64,000 bases of DNA from Agrypnia vestita (taxonomy: Eukaryota > Arthropoda > Insecta > Trichoptera > Phryganeidae), in contig JADDOH010005140.1 of the NCBI GenBank assembly GCA_016648135.1, forward strand, positions 36,643 through 100,642. Direction: 5' to 3'. Positions 1 to 10,147 of the stretch are shown piece by piece. Under the pieces are notes generated by a model that was not told the origin of the DNA, did not search any database, and saw nothing but the letters and a program-made list of their open reading frames with translations. The position numbers and the translations under genes are program-made. Numbering within the stretch: the first letter of the stretch is position 1; each line of letters opens with the position of its first letter.

Positions 1-1247
1 TGATTTTTAACAGTATTACTAATTTCTCTTTTTCATATTTTACATATTATATACGAGACAAAGCTCTCATTCAATCAGTTCACATATTTTTACTTATTGG
101 ACAATTCACTAACATTATTTTATACCAGGATGTAGGTATCATCAGATGGGATCTTCATAAAGTTCACAAATTTGGAAATGGACGAAAAATCCTCACAGTC
201 CGGGACCACTGCCTTAAATCTTATACTAATGATTATTTAATTACCAAAATCCACAACTCTCACTAAGGAAATACAAAAACCATTATAATACAAAAATTCC
301 AACTACCCTTCTAATGATTGTCATTTAATACACATGTAAATATTGTGACCAGGAGTTTAATGTAGAGTTATATACAATTAAAGCTTTTCAAGAATTACTT
401 AAAACACAAACTAGAAACTACCGGGTAGTAAATAAGATAATTAAATACTGGAATTTTAGCAATTGGTGACACATATGGCAAAAATAGGTATGGGATGGGT
501 ACTTTGATTAAATATTTTTTCTATGATACTTGACTTGACAATAAACGTCAAAATACTATACTATTATATGTGTTTTATTAAAATATGATATTGCTATGCG
601 AAGAAAACTTTTTTTTGCTTTATATTTCTTTCTTTTCACTATACGAAATAATACAATTACATCTGCAAAATGTTTCGTCAAATCATCAAGGAAATACAAA
701 ATACCAATACACTACAAAAATTACAACTACCTTTCTAATGATACGGATAGGATAAATACATATATAAATATTATGACCAGGAGTTTTATGTAAAGTTATA
801 TACAAATAAAGCAAATTCAGAACTAGAAACTACCGGGTAGTTAACAAGATAATTAAAAATTTGAATTTTTGCAATTGGTGACATACGAGTATATATTTAC
901 ATATATACATATGGCAAAAATTGGTAAACTTTGATTTCATATTTTTTCTGTGAATCTTAAATTGACAAGAAACTTTAATATGCGAAGAAAACTTATTTTT
1001 GGTTTTTATTTTTTATTTTATCAGTATAGAAATTAATAGAATTAATTACATCTGGCTAATTCATTCATTTATTAAAATGTTTTTCAGTTTACTATCGGAT
1101 GACCGGATTTTATGTAGTCGGTCGATTTTGTTTTTAAATAAAATACTTGCTAAAATAAAGCTAAAATAGATTTTTCTCTGTAGTCATACATACATAAACA
1201 AAAGAATTTTATTTCTATATTATTCTAAACTAATTTGCTCATCTACA
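1..1247. repeat. Unit flank: block A and two tandem copies of block B (U1)
   Basis: Block A (about 90-270) is recognised by the stretch around ACCAGGATGTAGGTATCATC and recurs near 10660, 18625, 33930, 41330, 49430 and 56830. Block B (about 415-690 and again 830-1080) runs from an ACTACCGGGTAGT palindromic core through GCAATTGGTGACA and TATGCGAAGAAAA to TTACATCTGGC. It is duplicated in tandem here and in several other units. I see no convincing gene; the short ORFs are not consistently open between copies. The family is unclassified. Confidence 0.7.
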
Positions 1248-1470
1248 ACCCGTCTCCCCACGAGAGTTGAGAGGATGGAGCGCCTTTCTCTTCTGTCCTG
1301 ACACTCCTCAAAGAACCATCTTCCAGTATCTGGCTAACCTGATCGTGCCAAGGCTTCTGCGACTGCCCTTTATTTCTTGCGCTGTCACTACTTTTAATAA
1401 ACCTTTCTTTCTTGATTACCATTCTCTAATCTTTCATTTGCTGGACACAATCATACCACCAAAGGTACTT
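1248..1470 (-). mobile_element. RTE-like LINE 3' fragment, antisense (U1)
   Basis: Read on the minus strand this GC-richer island gives a degraded C-terminus of an RTE-type reverse transcriptase. The better copies read Arg-Asn-Arg-Gly-Gln-Ser-Gln-Lys-Thr-Trp-His-Asp-Gln-Val, then Glu-Asp-Gly-Pro-Val. This matches residues near the end of the intact RTE ORF at 25538-26485 in the same window. This copy lacks the middle part (the Met-Arg-Arg segment), so it is internally deleted. The plus-strand ORF through it is a shadow. Confidence 0.75.
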
Positions 1471-2231
1471 TTTTTTAATTTTATCAACTATTTTAAGATC
1501 AGCTTCGCTGATCATAATATTACAATGAGAAAGCTCACCATCACCTTTCTCATTCTGTTCTATGTTATATATTTTGTAAAGGGTGTAACAGAGGTAGTCC
1601 ACAATAAAAAAAATGTATTATTTGTGTATATCTACTTATATTCATTAATTTATTTACATCTTCAGGGTGTTTTACGATGGAAAGGTTTTCCGAAACATGT
1701 AGGTGCAATTAATGAATATTAGTAGGAACATACAAATAATAAATCTTTTTTTCTTTTTAATGTCAATCTACAAAGATGCTCGACCAATTGAAAAAAAAGT
1801 CCACAATACTATACTTTACAATTCCTGCCTAAATTATGAGTCGAAAATGTTCTAATATTAGTGTCATAATATCAGTGATGGACATAAGCAACCTCAAAGT
1901 TTATTATATTAATAATTCATTCACAATAAATCCAAGTCAAATAAAAGGAAAAATTCCTTTACCTGTTAAATTAATTAATATATAAAATTAATCCTTTACT
2001 GTTAAATTCCCTTGCTTTAATGACGGTCCAAGGTTTTACAATAAAATAAGTTAAAAATATTGAAAAAAATTGTGATTGCTGCCACAATATTATCGACTCG
2101 TAATTTAAGTAGGAATTCACCTGTTAAATGTAGTTCACTAGCTCTGTTACACTCTGTATGTAAGTGTAAGTGAAGATGGGTGTTTATATGTGTATGTATG
2201 AACAAAAACATGTGTAATTTTAAATTATTCA
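1471..2231. repeat. Unit sequence between RTE fragment and gene 3' end (U1)
   Basis: Holds a short conserved stretch around GTGTTTTACGATGGAAAGG and a decayed repeat beginning near TTCCTGCCTAAATTATGAGTCG. The latter is related to sequence inside intron 3 of the array gene. No gene seen. Confidence 0.55.
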
Positions 2232-2237
2232 TTTATT
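2232..2237 (-). terminator. AATAAA poly(A) signal of U1 exon 4
   Basis: AATAAA on the minus strand within the conserved TTGAGTCCAATAAATGAATAA context, found at the same place downstream of exon 4 in every unit. Confidence 0.6.
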
Positions 2238-2345
2238 GGACTCAAATGAACAAAACTACATACAGAAATTAAAATAACTTAAATGATTTGTACAGAAATC
2301 AAGAAACACACACATAATGATAACAGTATATTACACGACATTATA

Positions 2346-2499
2346 TTTTTTTTTTTTTTTTTTTTTTAAAAATAAATAGAGATGCGAACACGGAATACGT
2401 GTCACATCAATATTCTTACTATTTTCAAACTAAGCTAAACGCTTGTGCTATGAAAATAGGACTAACTTGCTAGTCTGGGCTGAGATTCGAACCCGCGAC
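2346..2499 (-). mobile_element. tRNA-derived SINE inserted in the 3' UTR of U1
   Basis: On the minus strand a B-box-like GGGTTCGAATC near the right end leads into a SINE body and a long poly(A) tail (T tract at 2346-2367). Other units read straight through ACATTATATAATAACAAAT here, so the empty site is visible. The flanks duplicate roughly TTATA. The body recurs, more decayed, near 7879, 9340, 24620, 39525, 48090 and 63130. Confidence 0.75.
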
Positions 2500-2557
2500 T
2501 ATATAATAACAAATATTAAAACTATAAAACATCACACTACGCAGGATTACGCGGACT

Positions 2558-2677
2558 CTATCTGTCGATGAATTCTTCTTCTTCGGACTCGCCCGTTACA
2601 TGGCTTGGTTGCTGGGAGGCTGCGGCCGCTCGGACCAGGAGCACCCACTGCTGTCTCGCCCAGTAATCCGCGCCATC
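2558..2677 (-). pseudogene. Orphan exon 4 of the array gene (U1)
   Basis: This 120-bp terminal exon is intact: a phase-0 acceptor (CCCAG before GAT), 39 codons and a TAG stop. It differs from the array consensus at two residues (Thr94 to Ala, Glu103 to Val). The sequence that should hold introns and exons 1-3 ends near 3080, where a palindromic repeat and block B of the next unit begin. No exon 1-3 or promoter belongs to this copy in the window. It could still be spliced onto by a read-through transcript from U2, but as it stands it is a fragment. Confidence 0.65.
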
Positions 2678-3081
2678 CTGGGAACAAGTGAGAACAGTAA
2701 TTATTAGTAGTGAAACTCAAAGCAATCCAAAAAAATTGCGGTATGCATTTCAACAGGAGTATTGCGGTGTGTAGGTTCATCGAATATAAATTATTGCTTT
2801 CATTATTGAAAATATATAAAGTATTGAAAAAATGCTTGATACATGGGTTATTTGAAAAGACATTAACACATGAACGACATGAAGGCGCGAATCTAACCTC
2901 GCAGGAGTATATTCGCGCCTTCATGTCGAAATGCAACCGTGACCTAATATAATTAGTTATGGAGATGTGCGACATCTAAATTTTTATCCGTTTTCAATAT
3001 CTCTGACTTATTTTTTGTAAAATGTTGAACTATCGTTTCAGTTACTTATATTGAATATGAAAAATTGATTGAAATGAAATT
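2678..3081. repeat. Truncated intron 3 of U1 with an 18-bp-arm hairpin
   Basis: Homologous to the start of intron 3 in complete copies. It contains perfect inverted arms at 2875-2892 and 2911-2928 (core AAGGCGCGAAT / ATTCGCGCCTT). The same hairpin recurs near 5115, 14030, 22343, 51597 and 59433, in some copies with slightly damaged arms. Confidence 0.75.
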
Positions 3082-3174
3082 AAGAGAAACAGACAAATAT
3101 CAAATAATAAAATTTATCATCATATCAAAAAATAATTTTTTAGTTTTATTATTTGATATTTGTCTGTTTCTCTT
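3082..3174. repeat. 31-bp perfect inverted repeat
   Basis: Arms 3082-3112 and 3144-3174 are exact reverse complements, separated by a 31-bp AT-rich spacer. It sits exactly at the junction where U1 breaks off and the U2 flank begins. Either a small MITE or a scar of the rearrangement that truncated U1. Confidence 0.8.
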
Positions 3175-3204
3175 GTTTATTTCTTAATAAATATATATAT
3201 ATAC

Positions 3205-3727
3205 ATACATACATATGGCAAAAATTAGTAAACTTTGATTTCATATTTTTTCTGTGAAATTGACAAAATACTTTAATATGCGAAGAAAAAAATTTTTCGC
3301 TTTTTATTTCTTTGTTTTATCACTATAGAAAATAATACAATTACTTACATCTGGCCAATTCATTCATTTATTAAAATGTTTTTCAGTTAACTTATTTTTT
3401 ATGTAGTTGGTCGATTTTATTTTTAAATAAAATACTTGTAATGATTTTTTAAATAAAATCTATTATACACTTAACAATTCATTACGTAATATATGGATGC
3501 TAAAGATAAGATAGTATACTGCCGATGATATATTTTTTTGAATGAAATGAATAGTATGAAATACACGAATAATCTAATTGTGTAATAATCAAAACATAAA
3601 ATAATTAAATTATAAGTATGCATAATATTATAAAGCTAAAATGTATTTTTCTCTGTAGTCGTAGATACATAAACAAAAGAATTTTATTGCTATAATATTC
3701 TATTCTAATTTGCTTATCAACAATAAT
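3205..3727. repeat. Block B and AT-rich unit flank (U2)
   Basis: A single block B copy followed by unit sequence with the GATGCTAAAGATAAGATAG motif seen in other units. No gene seen. Confidence 0.55.
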
Positions 3728-3802
3728 GCCTCAACAATCAACGAGAATGCATGCGACGATAGATTATCTATCGTCGCGTGCATTCTCGTTGATTGTTGAG
3801 GC
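3728..3802. repeat. Near-perfect 75-bp palindrome inside the RTE fragment
   Basis: Arms 3728-3764 and 3766-3802 pair over 37 bp with one mismatch and a single-base centre. The right arm is the normal RTE-derived sequence of this position; the left arm is an inverted copy of it. This is a foldback duplication unique to U2. Confidence 0.9.
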
Positions 3803-3960
3803 TCCTCACATGACCATCTTCCAATATCTGGCTAACCTGGTCATGCCAAGTCTTCTGCGACTGCCCTCTATTTCTGGCGCCGTCACCACTTGCGTCATAA
3901 AACCTTTCTTTCTTCATTACCATTCTCTACTCTTTCATTTGCTGGACACGACCAAACCAT
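3766..3960 (-). mobile_element. RTE-like LINE 3' fragment, antisense (U2)
   Basis: Minus-strand reading again shows the Lys-Thr-Trp-His-Asp-Gln-Val-type motif. The outer part of the fragment (the terminal Cys-Gly-Glu-Thr region) has been replaced by the palindrome at its left edge. Confidence 0.7.
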
Positions 3961-4683
3961 AAAAGCTACTTTTTTTAATTCCATAAACTATTCTAAGATC
4001 AGCTTTGCATCATTATTCTGTGTACGAATATATAATATCAGAATGAGAAAGCTCATCATCAAGATGAGCTTTCTCATTTTGTTCTTTCTTATATATTTTA
4101 TTCAGAGTGTAACAGAGGTAGTCCACAATAATAAAAATATTTATTATTTGTTTTGTAACTTCTTATTTTCATTATTCTCTTTTTATCTTCAGGGTGTTTT
4201 ACGATGGAAAGGTTTTCCGAAATATGTAGATGTAATTGATGAATATATGTAGGAACAAACAAATAATATTTTTTTTTTCTTTTTAATGTCAATCTACAAA
4301 GATACTCAACCAATTAAAAAAAATAGTCCACAATAATTTACTTTACAATTCCTGCCTAAATTATGAGTCGAATATGTTGTAACATTAGTGTCATAAAATA
4401 AGAAGTGATGGAGATAAGCGACCTCAAAGTTTATTATATTAATAAATCATTCGCAATTAATCCAAGTCCAATAAAAGGAGTAAATCCTTTACTTAGGTTT
4501 ACAATAAAAAAGTTTAAAATATTGAAAAAAAATGCGATTACTGCTAGAATTTTCTTGACTCGTAACTTATGTAGGAATTCACCTGTTAAATGTAGTGTAC
4601 TTGCTCTGTTACACTCTGTATGTAAGTGTAAGTGAAGATGGGTGTATGTGAATAAAAAAGTTTATTTTTAAATAACCTATTCA
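3961..4683. repeat. Unit sequence upstream of the U2 poly(A) site
   Basis: Includes a 16-bp-arm hairpin at 4042-4078 (AATGAGAAAGCTCATC and its complement), the conserved TTTTACGATGGAAAGG stretch and decayed intron-3-related repeat. No gene seen. Confidence 0.6.
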
Positions 4684-4689
4684 TTTATT
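4684..4689 (-). terminator. AATAAA poly(A) signal of U2
   Basis: Minus-strand AATAAA about 125 bp past the U2 stop codon, in the conserved context. Confidence 0.6.
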
Positions 4690-4814
4690 GGACTCAAATA
4701 TACACAACTACATATAGAAATTAAAATAACTTAAATGATTTGTACAGAAATTAAGTAACATTAAATAATGATAACAGTATATTAAACAACTCTCGACGCA
4801 GGATTGCGCGGACT

Positions 4815-6662
4815 CTATCTGTCGATGAATTCTTCTTCTTCGGACTCGTCCGTCACATGGCTTGGTTGCTGGGAGGCTGCGGCCGCTCGGACCAGGAGCT
4901 CCCACTGCTGGCTCGCCCAGTAATCCGTGCCGTCCTGTGAACGAGTGAGAACAGTAATTTTTAGTAGTGAAACTCAAAGCAATCCATAAAAATTGCGGCA
5001 AGGAGTATTGTGGTGTGTCAGTTCATCGAATATAAATTATTACTCTCATTACTGAAAAATGCTTGATACAATGATTGATACAACGGGTTATTTGGAAAAC
5101 ATTAATACATGAATGACATGAAGGCGCGAATCTAACCTCGCAGGACTATATTCGCGCCTTCATGTCGAAATGCAACCGTGACCTAATATAATTAGTTATG
5201 GAGATGTGCGACATCTAAATTTGTATCCCTTTTCAATATCTCTGACTTATTTTTTGTAAAATGTTGAACTATCAATACAGTTATTTATATTGAATATGAA
5301 AAATTATTCCCATTAATACAAGTCAAACCAAATAAAAGAAACCTTCCAATGCCAATTGGAGTTTCTGCAGGGTTATCATTTTATATAACTTATATTGAAA
5401 CAAATGAATTTTTCGTTATCGATGTAAGTTACAGTAATGATAGTAAAAATAAGTTAGAATATTGAAAAAAAAAATGCAAACTTGCCCACGGTTGCTTGAA
5501 CATTTTCGACTCATAATCAAGGCAAGAATATAGTCCATAGATGTTTTCCAAATAACCCTGTATAGGGTGTCTTGTGGCTAGAAGCTAAAACTCCTTTCTT
5601 CATTCAATTTCAAATAGTAAATATTCTTTACACTTGAAATGGGTTAAATGTCACGGAGATAAGCAAAACGCACATCAAAATGTTTAAATATTCCTGCCTT
5701 ACTTTCTGCAAGACATTGGACCATAACTACACTATCTCTTTTGAATATTAAATATTCATTCGCTACAAGTAAATAAAATAATTTAAACGTGGCAGAAATT
5801 AGTTTTTTTAAGGATTTAATTATTTTGTTTGGCTTGTATAAAAATGAACGATATAAAAATATCGGCTTGTATAAAAATATCACAAAAAAGAAATATGGTA
5901 GTGAAATTCCAATATTCTTATTAATTAGAATATTAGTCGCTTATCTCAGTAACTGTTGAAATTTCACCAATTTTGTAAAGAATATTTTCTATTCTAAATT
6001 GAACGTAGAAGACTCCCCCAAAGTTTTTGTTACTAGCTAAGAGACAACCTGTACAAAAGAATTTTGTCACCAGTAAAGCGACAAGTAAACTCGTTAAATA
6101 GTTGAACTGACCTGATACTGGGGATACTCGTCTCCTTCGTCAGCACTTTCATCGGACGCATCACTCAGTGAGCTGACACTGCAGTCTGAAACAATTGGAA
6201 AATATATATTAATTTAGTACAACATTATTTTCGTCACACGCGTTTGCATCTACTAAGAATCACTTGAGAGCGGCACAAACAAGTTTCGGGAGAAAATCAC
6301 AAATGAATGAGCTAAAATGAAATGAATATCACAAAAGATCCTCACCCAAGTCACTAGCCGCGGCACTCTCGGTAGCCTCAGAATCTGAGCAGAGAGCCTC
6401 CTCCGCGAGCCCCGGAAGAGCTGCTGGGGGGCTGGTCCTCCTGGCGAGGGAGTCGTCCTCCTGGAGCATGATCCTCGCCAAGCTGCCCGCGTACAGCATC
6501 GCTGCTCCACTCCCAGTTACATTTTCTTGGGTTGGCTGGACAAATAAATAAAAAATGTTCAAAAAATTACGTTACCACAGGAATTCGACAACACAGGAAA
6601 ATTAATAACGGCACAAAACAGAGAATCACGATATTAAGACAAAGAAAACTTACAATGCTCAT
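4815..6662 (-). CDS. Array gene copy U2: predicted 130-aa acidic protein, four exons
   Basis: Join on the minus strand: exon 1 6662-6654 (ATG AGC ATT), exon 2 6535-6346, exon 3 6185-6112, exon 4 4934-4815. Introns are 118, 160 and 1177 bp with GT/AG ends; intron 1 has an ideal GTAAGT donor. The start is the only ATG that precedes a good donor in phase with exon 2. Predicted layout: a short hydrophobic, helix-prone stretch (residues 14-27, Ala-Ala-Met-Leu-Tyr...), a Ser/Pro segment with Arg-Arg-Thr-Ser-Pro-Pro (35-40), an acidic Ser/Asp/Glu region (55-87), a Trp-rich second helix-prone stretch (96-111, Tyr-Trp-x-x-Gln-Gln-Trp) and a Glu-rich tail ending Phe-Ile-Asp-Arg. No signal peptide. It matches no family I know. 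U2-specific changes include Thr8Asn, Leu26Met, Pro33Leu, Pro50Ala, Leu70Val, Arg99Ser and Gly120Asp. Confidence 0.72.
4935..6111 (-). other. Intron 3 of U2, made of decayed repeats
   Basis: Contains the 5115-5166 hairpin, an imperfect CCAATGCCAATTGG palindrome near 5346 and repeated phrases such as CCAAATAACCCTGTATAGGGTGTCTTG and CACGGAGATAAGCAAAA. The same phrases recur in intron 3 of U4, U8 and U9. ORFs here are not conserved between copies. Confidence 0.6.
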
Positions 6663-6746
6663 TCTGATAAGTACACGGTTTACGTATCGGAGATCTTTAC
6701 ACAGTGATATATCAATACCAATTGATTTTAATTCACTAAAATCACG

Positions 6747-6755
6747 CTATTTATA
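6747..6755 (-). promoter_or_regulatory. TATA box of U2 (TATAAATAG)
   Basis: Canonical TATAAATAG on the minus strand. An initiator-like TCAATT puts +1 at about 6723, so the TATA starts at about -32. The 5' UTR to the ATG would be about 60 nt. Confidence 0.75.
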
Positions 6756-6808
6756 CGATTTTCAAGTGTATAATACACAACTTTCATATAATGACTTTGG
6801 AGAAATAT

Positions 6809-6839
6809 CAACCCTTGTTGTTAATTACGGGTTTTCCTA
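6809..6839 (-). promoter_or_regulatory. Conserved upstream element of U2 (GTAATTAAC core)
   Basis: A 31-bp element (minus strand GGAAAACCCGTAATTAACAA...) about 53 bp upstream of the TATA. It is nearly invariant in all seven promoters and still recognisable in diverged U5. TAATTA is a homeodomain-type core; binding is inference. Confidence 0.55.
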
Positions 6840-6840
6840 A

Positions 6841-7878
6841 TTACATATTTCATATTTCTAAGAAATTTCTTCCGTGTCTACCAGACACCTGCATAAAAAT
6901 GAAAGGATAGGTTCCATATTGATGAATAATGTGTCTTGAAAATAAGTAATACTTTATAAATACGTTTTACATTATTTTAAGCAATATTTTTTAAATTTAA
7001 TACATAATATATGGGTGGATAGTATTTGATATTTCATGTTTAAAACTATAAAACAAGAATTTTGCTCTTTCTCACCTATAGTATTCCGTGCTAAAGTTTT
7101 CTTCCATATTATTTAATTGAGTTGAGAATTTTAAAAAAAATACAGTTTTGGGTGTTGAATGCAATTTTTCAGAAATGTGTGTGGATTCTGTTGAATTTCC
7201 TATTACCTACGGGTGTCTCTAATGAAATTCTTATTTCAAACGAATCTCTTCTGTATTTTTACTTCCTTTCTTTTAACTCATGGCGTCTGCTTGCTTGCCG
7301 GCTTGTCGTCGAAAAAACTTTGGATCGGGTTTTAACCCTTTTCCCGTCATCCAATCCAGCTGAAACTTATCAAGTAGACTAGTGGCGACGATCAAGAAGA
7401 TCTATCAAATTTTCGTAAAAAAAAATAATAATTATAATATAATTTAGGATTTTTAGAAATTTTATAGGTTTTTTCAAATTGGAATCATTAGAAAAGTTTG
7501 ATTATTAGCAACGACGGCCCGATATGCGGAATATATTCTAAATTTAAATTACTCCGTCGGTATACATAAAAAGTAGGTACTTATCTACGAACTTTGAAAA
7601 TCTAAATTGACTGACAAATGTTTATAGAATTTAATCTTTAAAGCATGAAGTGTCTTATCAAAGCTCAAACATCTGACATTTTAGAAATATATTAAATTCC
7701 TGTAAGTTTAGTGTTATGTTATATGTTTTATTAATTCGTCTTTAATTGTTGTTATATTTTACAAAGAAATGGAGTATAATAAAAACATGGTTTTTATAGG
7801 TTACTTTTTTTAGAATTGAGAATTGAAACGAAAAGTGTTTAGAATTCATATCGATGAAAAAAAATGTGATTCGTACTA
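6841..7878. repeat. Block G upstream of the U2 promoter
   Basis: Repeat found upstream of each promoter. It contains the phrases GGGTGGATAGTATTTG, TATTCCGTGCTAAAG and a module with TGGCGTCTGCTTGCTTGC...ATCAAGAAGATCTAT. The module occurs once here and twice in tandem in U6, U7 and U9. The site 7018-7028 (GATAGTATTTG) is the empty target of the insertion seen in U8. No supported gene. Confidence 0.6.
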
Positions 7879-8290
7879 ATGCAAAAATAATAGAGATCAT
7901 ACGCGGAAAGGTGTTACATGAATATTATTACTTTTTTCTATCCAAGCTAAATGCCTGTGTTACAAATATTAGGATTAACTTGCTGGTTTGAATTGATGCT
8001 AAAACCCTTAGCTGTAACCCATAAACAATGACGGAACATTGGTTCGCGTCTTTGCTACGTCCCAGTTTATATTTACAATATCTTTTTGGCGTTCCACGGA
8101 GAGGCGGTCAAAGAAACATACGGAGAGCGGCCGGTTCGGGTTTGCTGGCTCGGGGTTCAAGCCCCATCTAGAGCCTTTTAATTTGTTTTTTACGTGAATT
8201 TGAACGAAATTACGGAAGTGAAATTACAGTTACGGGGACAGACAGACAAGCGGGCAGACGGACGGACGGATAGACGGACAGACAACGAAA
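7879..8290. repeat. Decayed SINE plus (GACA/GACG)n tract
   Basis: 7879-8010 is a degraded copy of the SINE seen at 2346. After it comes a stretch with a CGTTCCACGGAGAGGCGGTC motif, repeated near 39740, 46890 and 63340. A GACAGACAGACAAGCGGGCAG tract lies at about 8238-8285. Confidence 0.6.
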
Positions 8291-9300
8291 TTATTATGTT
8301 TGATAATGATTATTCATTAACATCAAGGTACAAACCTTCTCTGGGTGATAACATAATATATTTTTAAATTTATAAAAAAATATTTAACTTAAATTTATAT
8401 AAAAAATGTAGACAGAGAGGACAACCATCGAGGCTACACAAGAATTCTATTTTTTAAAAGTAAATGGATAAATGTACTATTAACTGTGGATAATTTTAAC
8501 AATGAATAAATTGAATATGAATTGCGTGACAATATGTTAAATAAAAAGTATAAGAATAAGTTTTTTTTTAAATCTTTTGCTTACCCTACAATATTTGATA
8601 TTGAAAAGCATTGGAGAAAAATTGTATTTATAAATAATCAAATATCAAATTCAATAGTTAAAAAAATCACAAATTATGTCATTCAACCAAGCTTTGTTTA
8701 CTAATAATATATATTTTTAAAAATATGAATTAATATATATTTTTTAATAATAGGTAAGGATAAGGAAAATTTAAAAAGACATCGGTTTTTTTTAAAAATT
8801 GATTTTTAATGTTTTTGATTATTTTTATATAGGAAAAACGTGCAGAAATTTTGAAGTTAGAGATAAGAAACACTTGAGGTGTTTAAATAGCAATAATTAT
8901 TCCGAATATTCTACTCATCTTTTGGCAATAGATCATTCTTTTGATATTAATAAGGGTTTATAAATTTTACATACAATTTATAAAGAATCATAGTTTGATA
9001 ATTTATAAATTTTGGAAATAAGAAAAAGTGTTAATAGTAATTTGAATATTATAAATAATTAAGTCCTTTTTACAAATAGTTATATTTTAAATTTATTTTC
9101 ATGTTAGTAGGTACTGTACTTCATTATTATTCATTTCCCATATATAATTTTTATATTTTGGTTATCTATACTTCAATTTTTTATTTTATTTCGTTAGTAC
9201 ACAATTGTATAGGTACTGACGAGGGGCCATGAGCTCTGAAACTTGTTAATATTTTTCAATACAGAATTGGTGAAAAAAAAATTCATTTTTATTAATTATA
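8291..9300 (+). mobile_element. Degraded Penelope-like element with GIY-YIG endonuclease remnant
   Basis: At about 8797-8961 the plus strand encodes Tyr-Ile-Gly-Lys-Thr-Cys-Arg-Asn-Phe-Glu-Val-Arg and then a His-Leu-Arg-Cys pattern. This is the GIY-YIG nuclease signature (Tyr-Ile-Gly plus distal Arg) found at the C-terminus of Penelope-like retroelements. The upstream 8522-8704 reading frame looks like the preceding region of the same polyprotein. A stop follows the nuclease fragment. It has sister copies at 24836-26760 (interrupted) and 47080-48060. Confidence 0.65.
9216..9242 (+). ncRNA. Hammerhead-type ribozyme core (Penelope-like element)
   Basis: CTGACGA at 9216-9222 is a perfect CUGANGA core. 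It is followed by a stem II that pairs GGGGC with GCUCU (with G-U pairs), then GAAAC at 9238-9242. Minimal hammerheads are known in the terminal repeats of Penelope-like elements, which fits the neighbouring GIY-YIG remnant. Stem I is weak here, so activity is uncertain. Confidence 0.5.
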
Positions 9301-10020
9301 TTATTCGAGCCCCATTCCAGGACACCATCAAGTTAGTCCGATTCTCATAGCACAAGCGTTTAACTTATGTTGAGAATAGTAAGAATTTAGAATATTGTTG
9401 CGACACGCAGCCCGTGTTCGCATCTCTATTTATAAAAAATATATTGAAAATTCATTCCCTATGACACCTGTCAAATTTCTATACTAAATTGTATGAAGAC
9501 GATTTCACCGAAGTTTTTGCTACTAGCCACGAGAAGTGTGTTATAGAAAAACATGTTTTTTTTCAAAAAAAATCATTTATTGGTCATTTCAAGTTTAAAA
9601 CTACTTTTATAGTTTAACTCTTTTTTCTTACTCTTTCCCGGCTTAAAATGTTTTAATATTTTAGTTTCAGTTGCATCCTGATAAAGGAACTATTGGCTCC
9701 GAAACATGTTGGTATTTTCAATAGTCAGTGGTGTAAACAATGTACATTCTTATTAATAACGTTAATAATGTCACCACAAAAATTATTTAGCTATTATTCG
9801 AAACATAAAATGATTATTGCAAGAACCAATACCTGATACCAGTTCGCTTCATCCTCTAAATAATTTCAACAATTGAGACTGCTTTTAAATAAGTCCAAGT
9901 GTAATTCTTATTATTGATATCAAGAAAAATCTTCTCGTCAATGCAATATTTCAAAATCGTCCACAATACATTTTATTTTATTTATAATGCTTTAATAGGC
10001 CGTGAAGTCTAGTTACTACC
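9301..10020. repeat. SINE-body fragment and second Penelope-like terminal remnant
   Basis: 9340-9435 matches the SINE body. About 9440-9780 repeats the Penelope-like 3' end, with a degenerate hammerhead (CTGATAA at 9678, GAAAC at 9701, ACATGT palindrome after it). The whole stretch recurs at about 48060-48780. Confidence 0.55.
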
Positions 10021-10026
10021 CATCCA

Positions 10027-10147
10027 ACCCGCCCCGACTTGAGAAAATCACACAGATTTGTGATCTCAACAGTAAGCGAACCTGGAACCCTCGATATGAG
10101 AAGTCAGCGTCATGCCCACCAGACGAGGAGGTACGCCAGGCCAATAT
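10027..10147 (-). mobile_element. tRNA-derived SINE, antisense copy
   Basis: Minus strand starts GGCCTGGCGTACCTCCTCG and has a degraded B box in this copy. Better copies lie at 40520-40640 and 48800-48922, where GGTTCGATTCC is intact. Confidence 0.65.

Noticed and set aside
1267..1722. 151-codon plus-strand ORF and relatives at 3726, 12172, 34990, 42384, 57960
   Set aside because: It lies antisense to the RTE fragment; lengths and frames vary from unit to unit and the continuation is AT-rich repeat.
2547..2975. Long minus-strand ORF covering exon 4 and intron 3 of U1
   Set aside because: Mostly intronic repeat; only the alternative exon 4 frame part recurs, and that is discussed under U3.
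8238..8285. GACA/GACG tracts as regulatory or telomeric repeats
   Set aside because: They recur in the middle of the same decayed repeat in many units and are simple microsatellite expansions.
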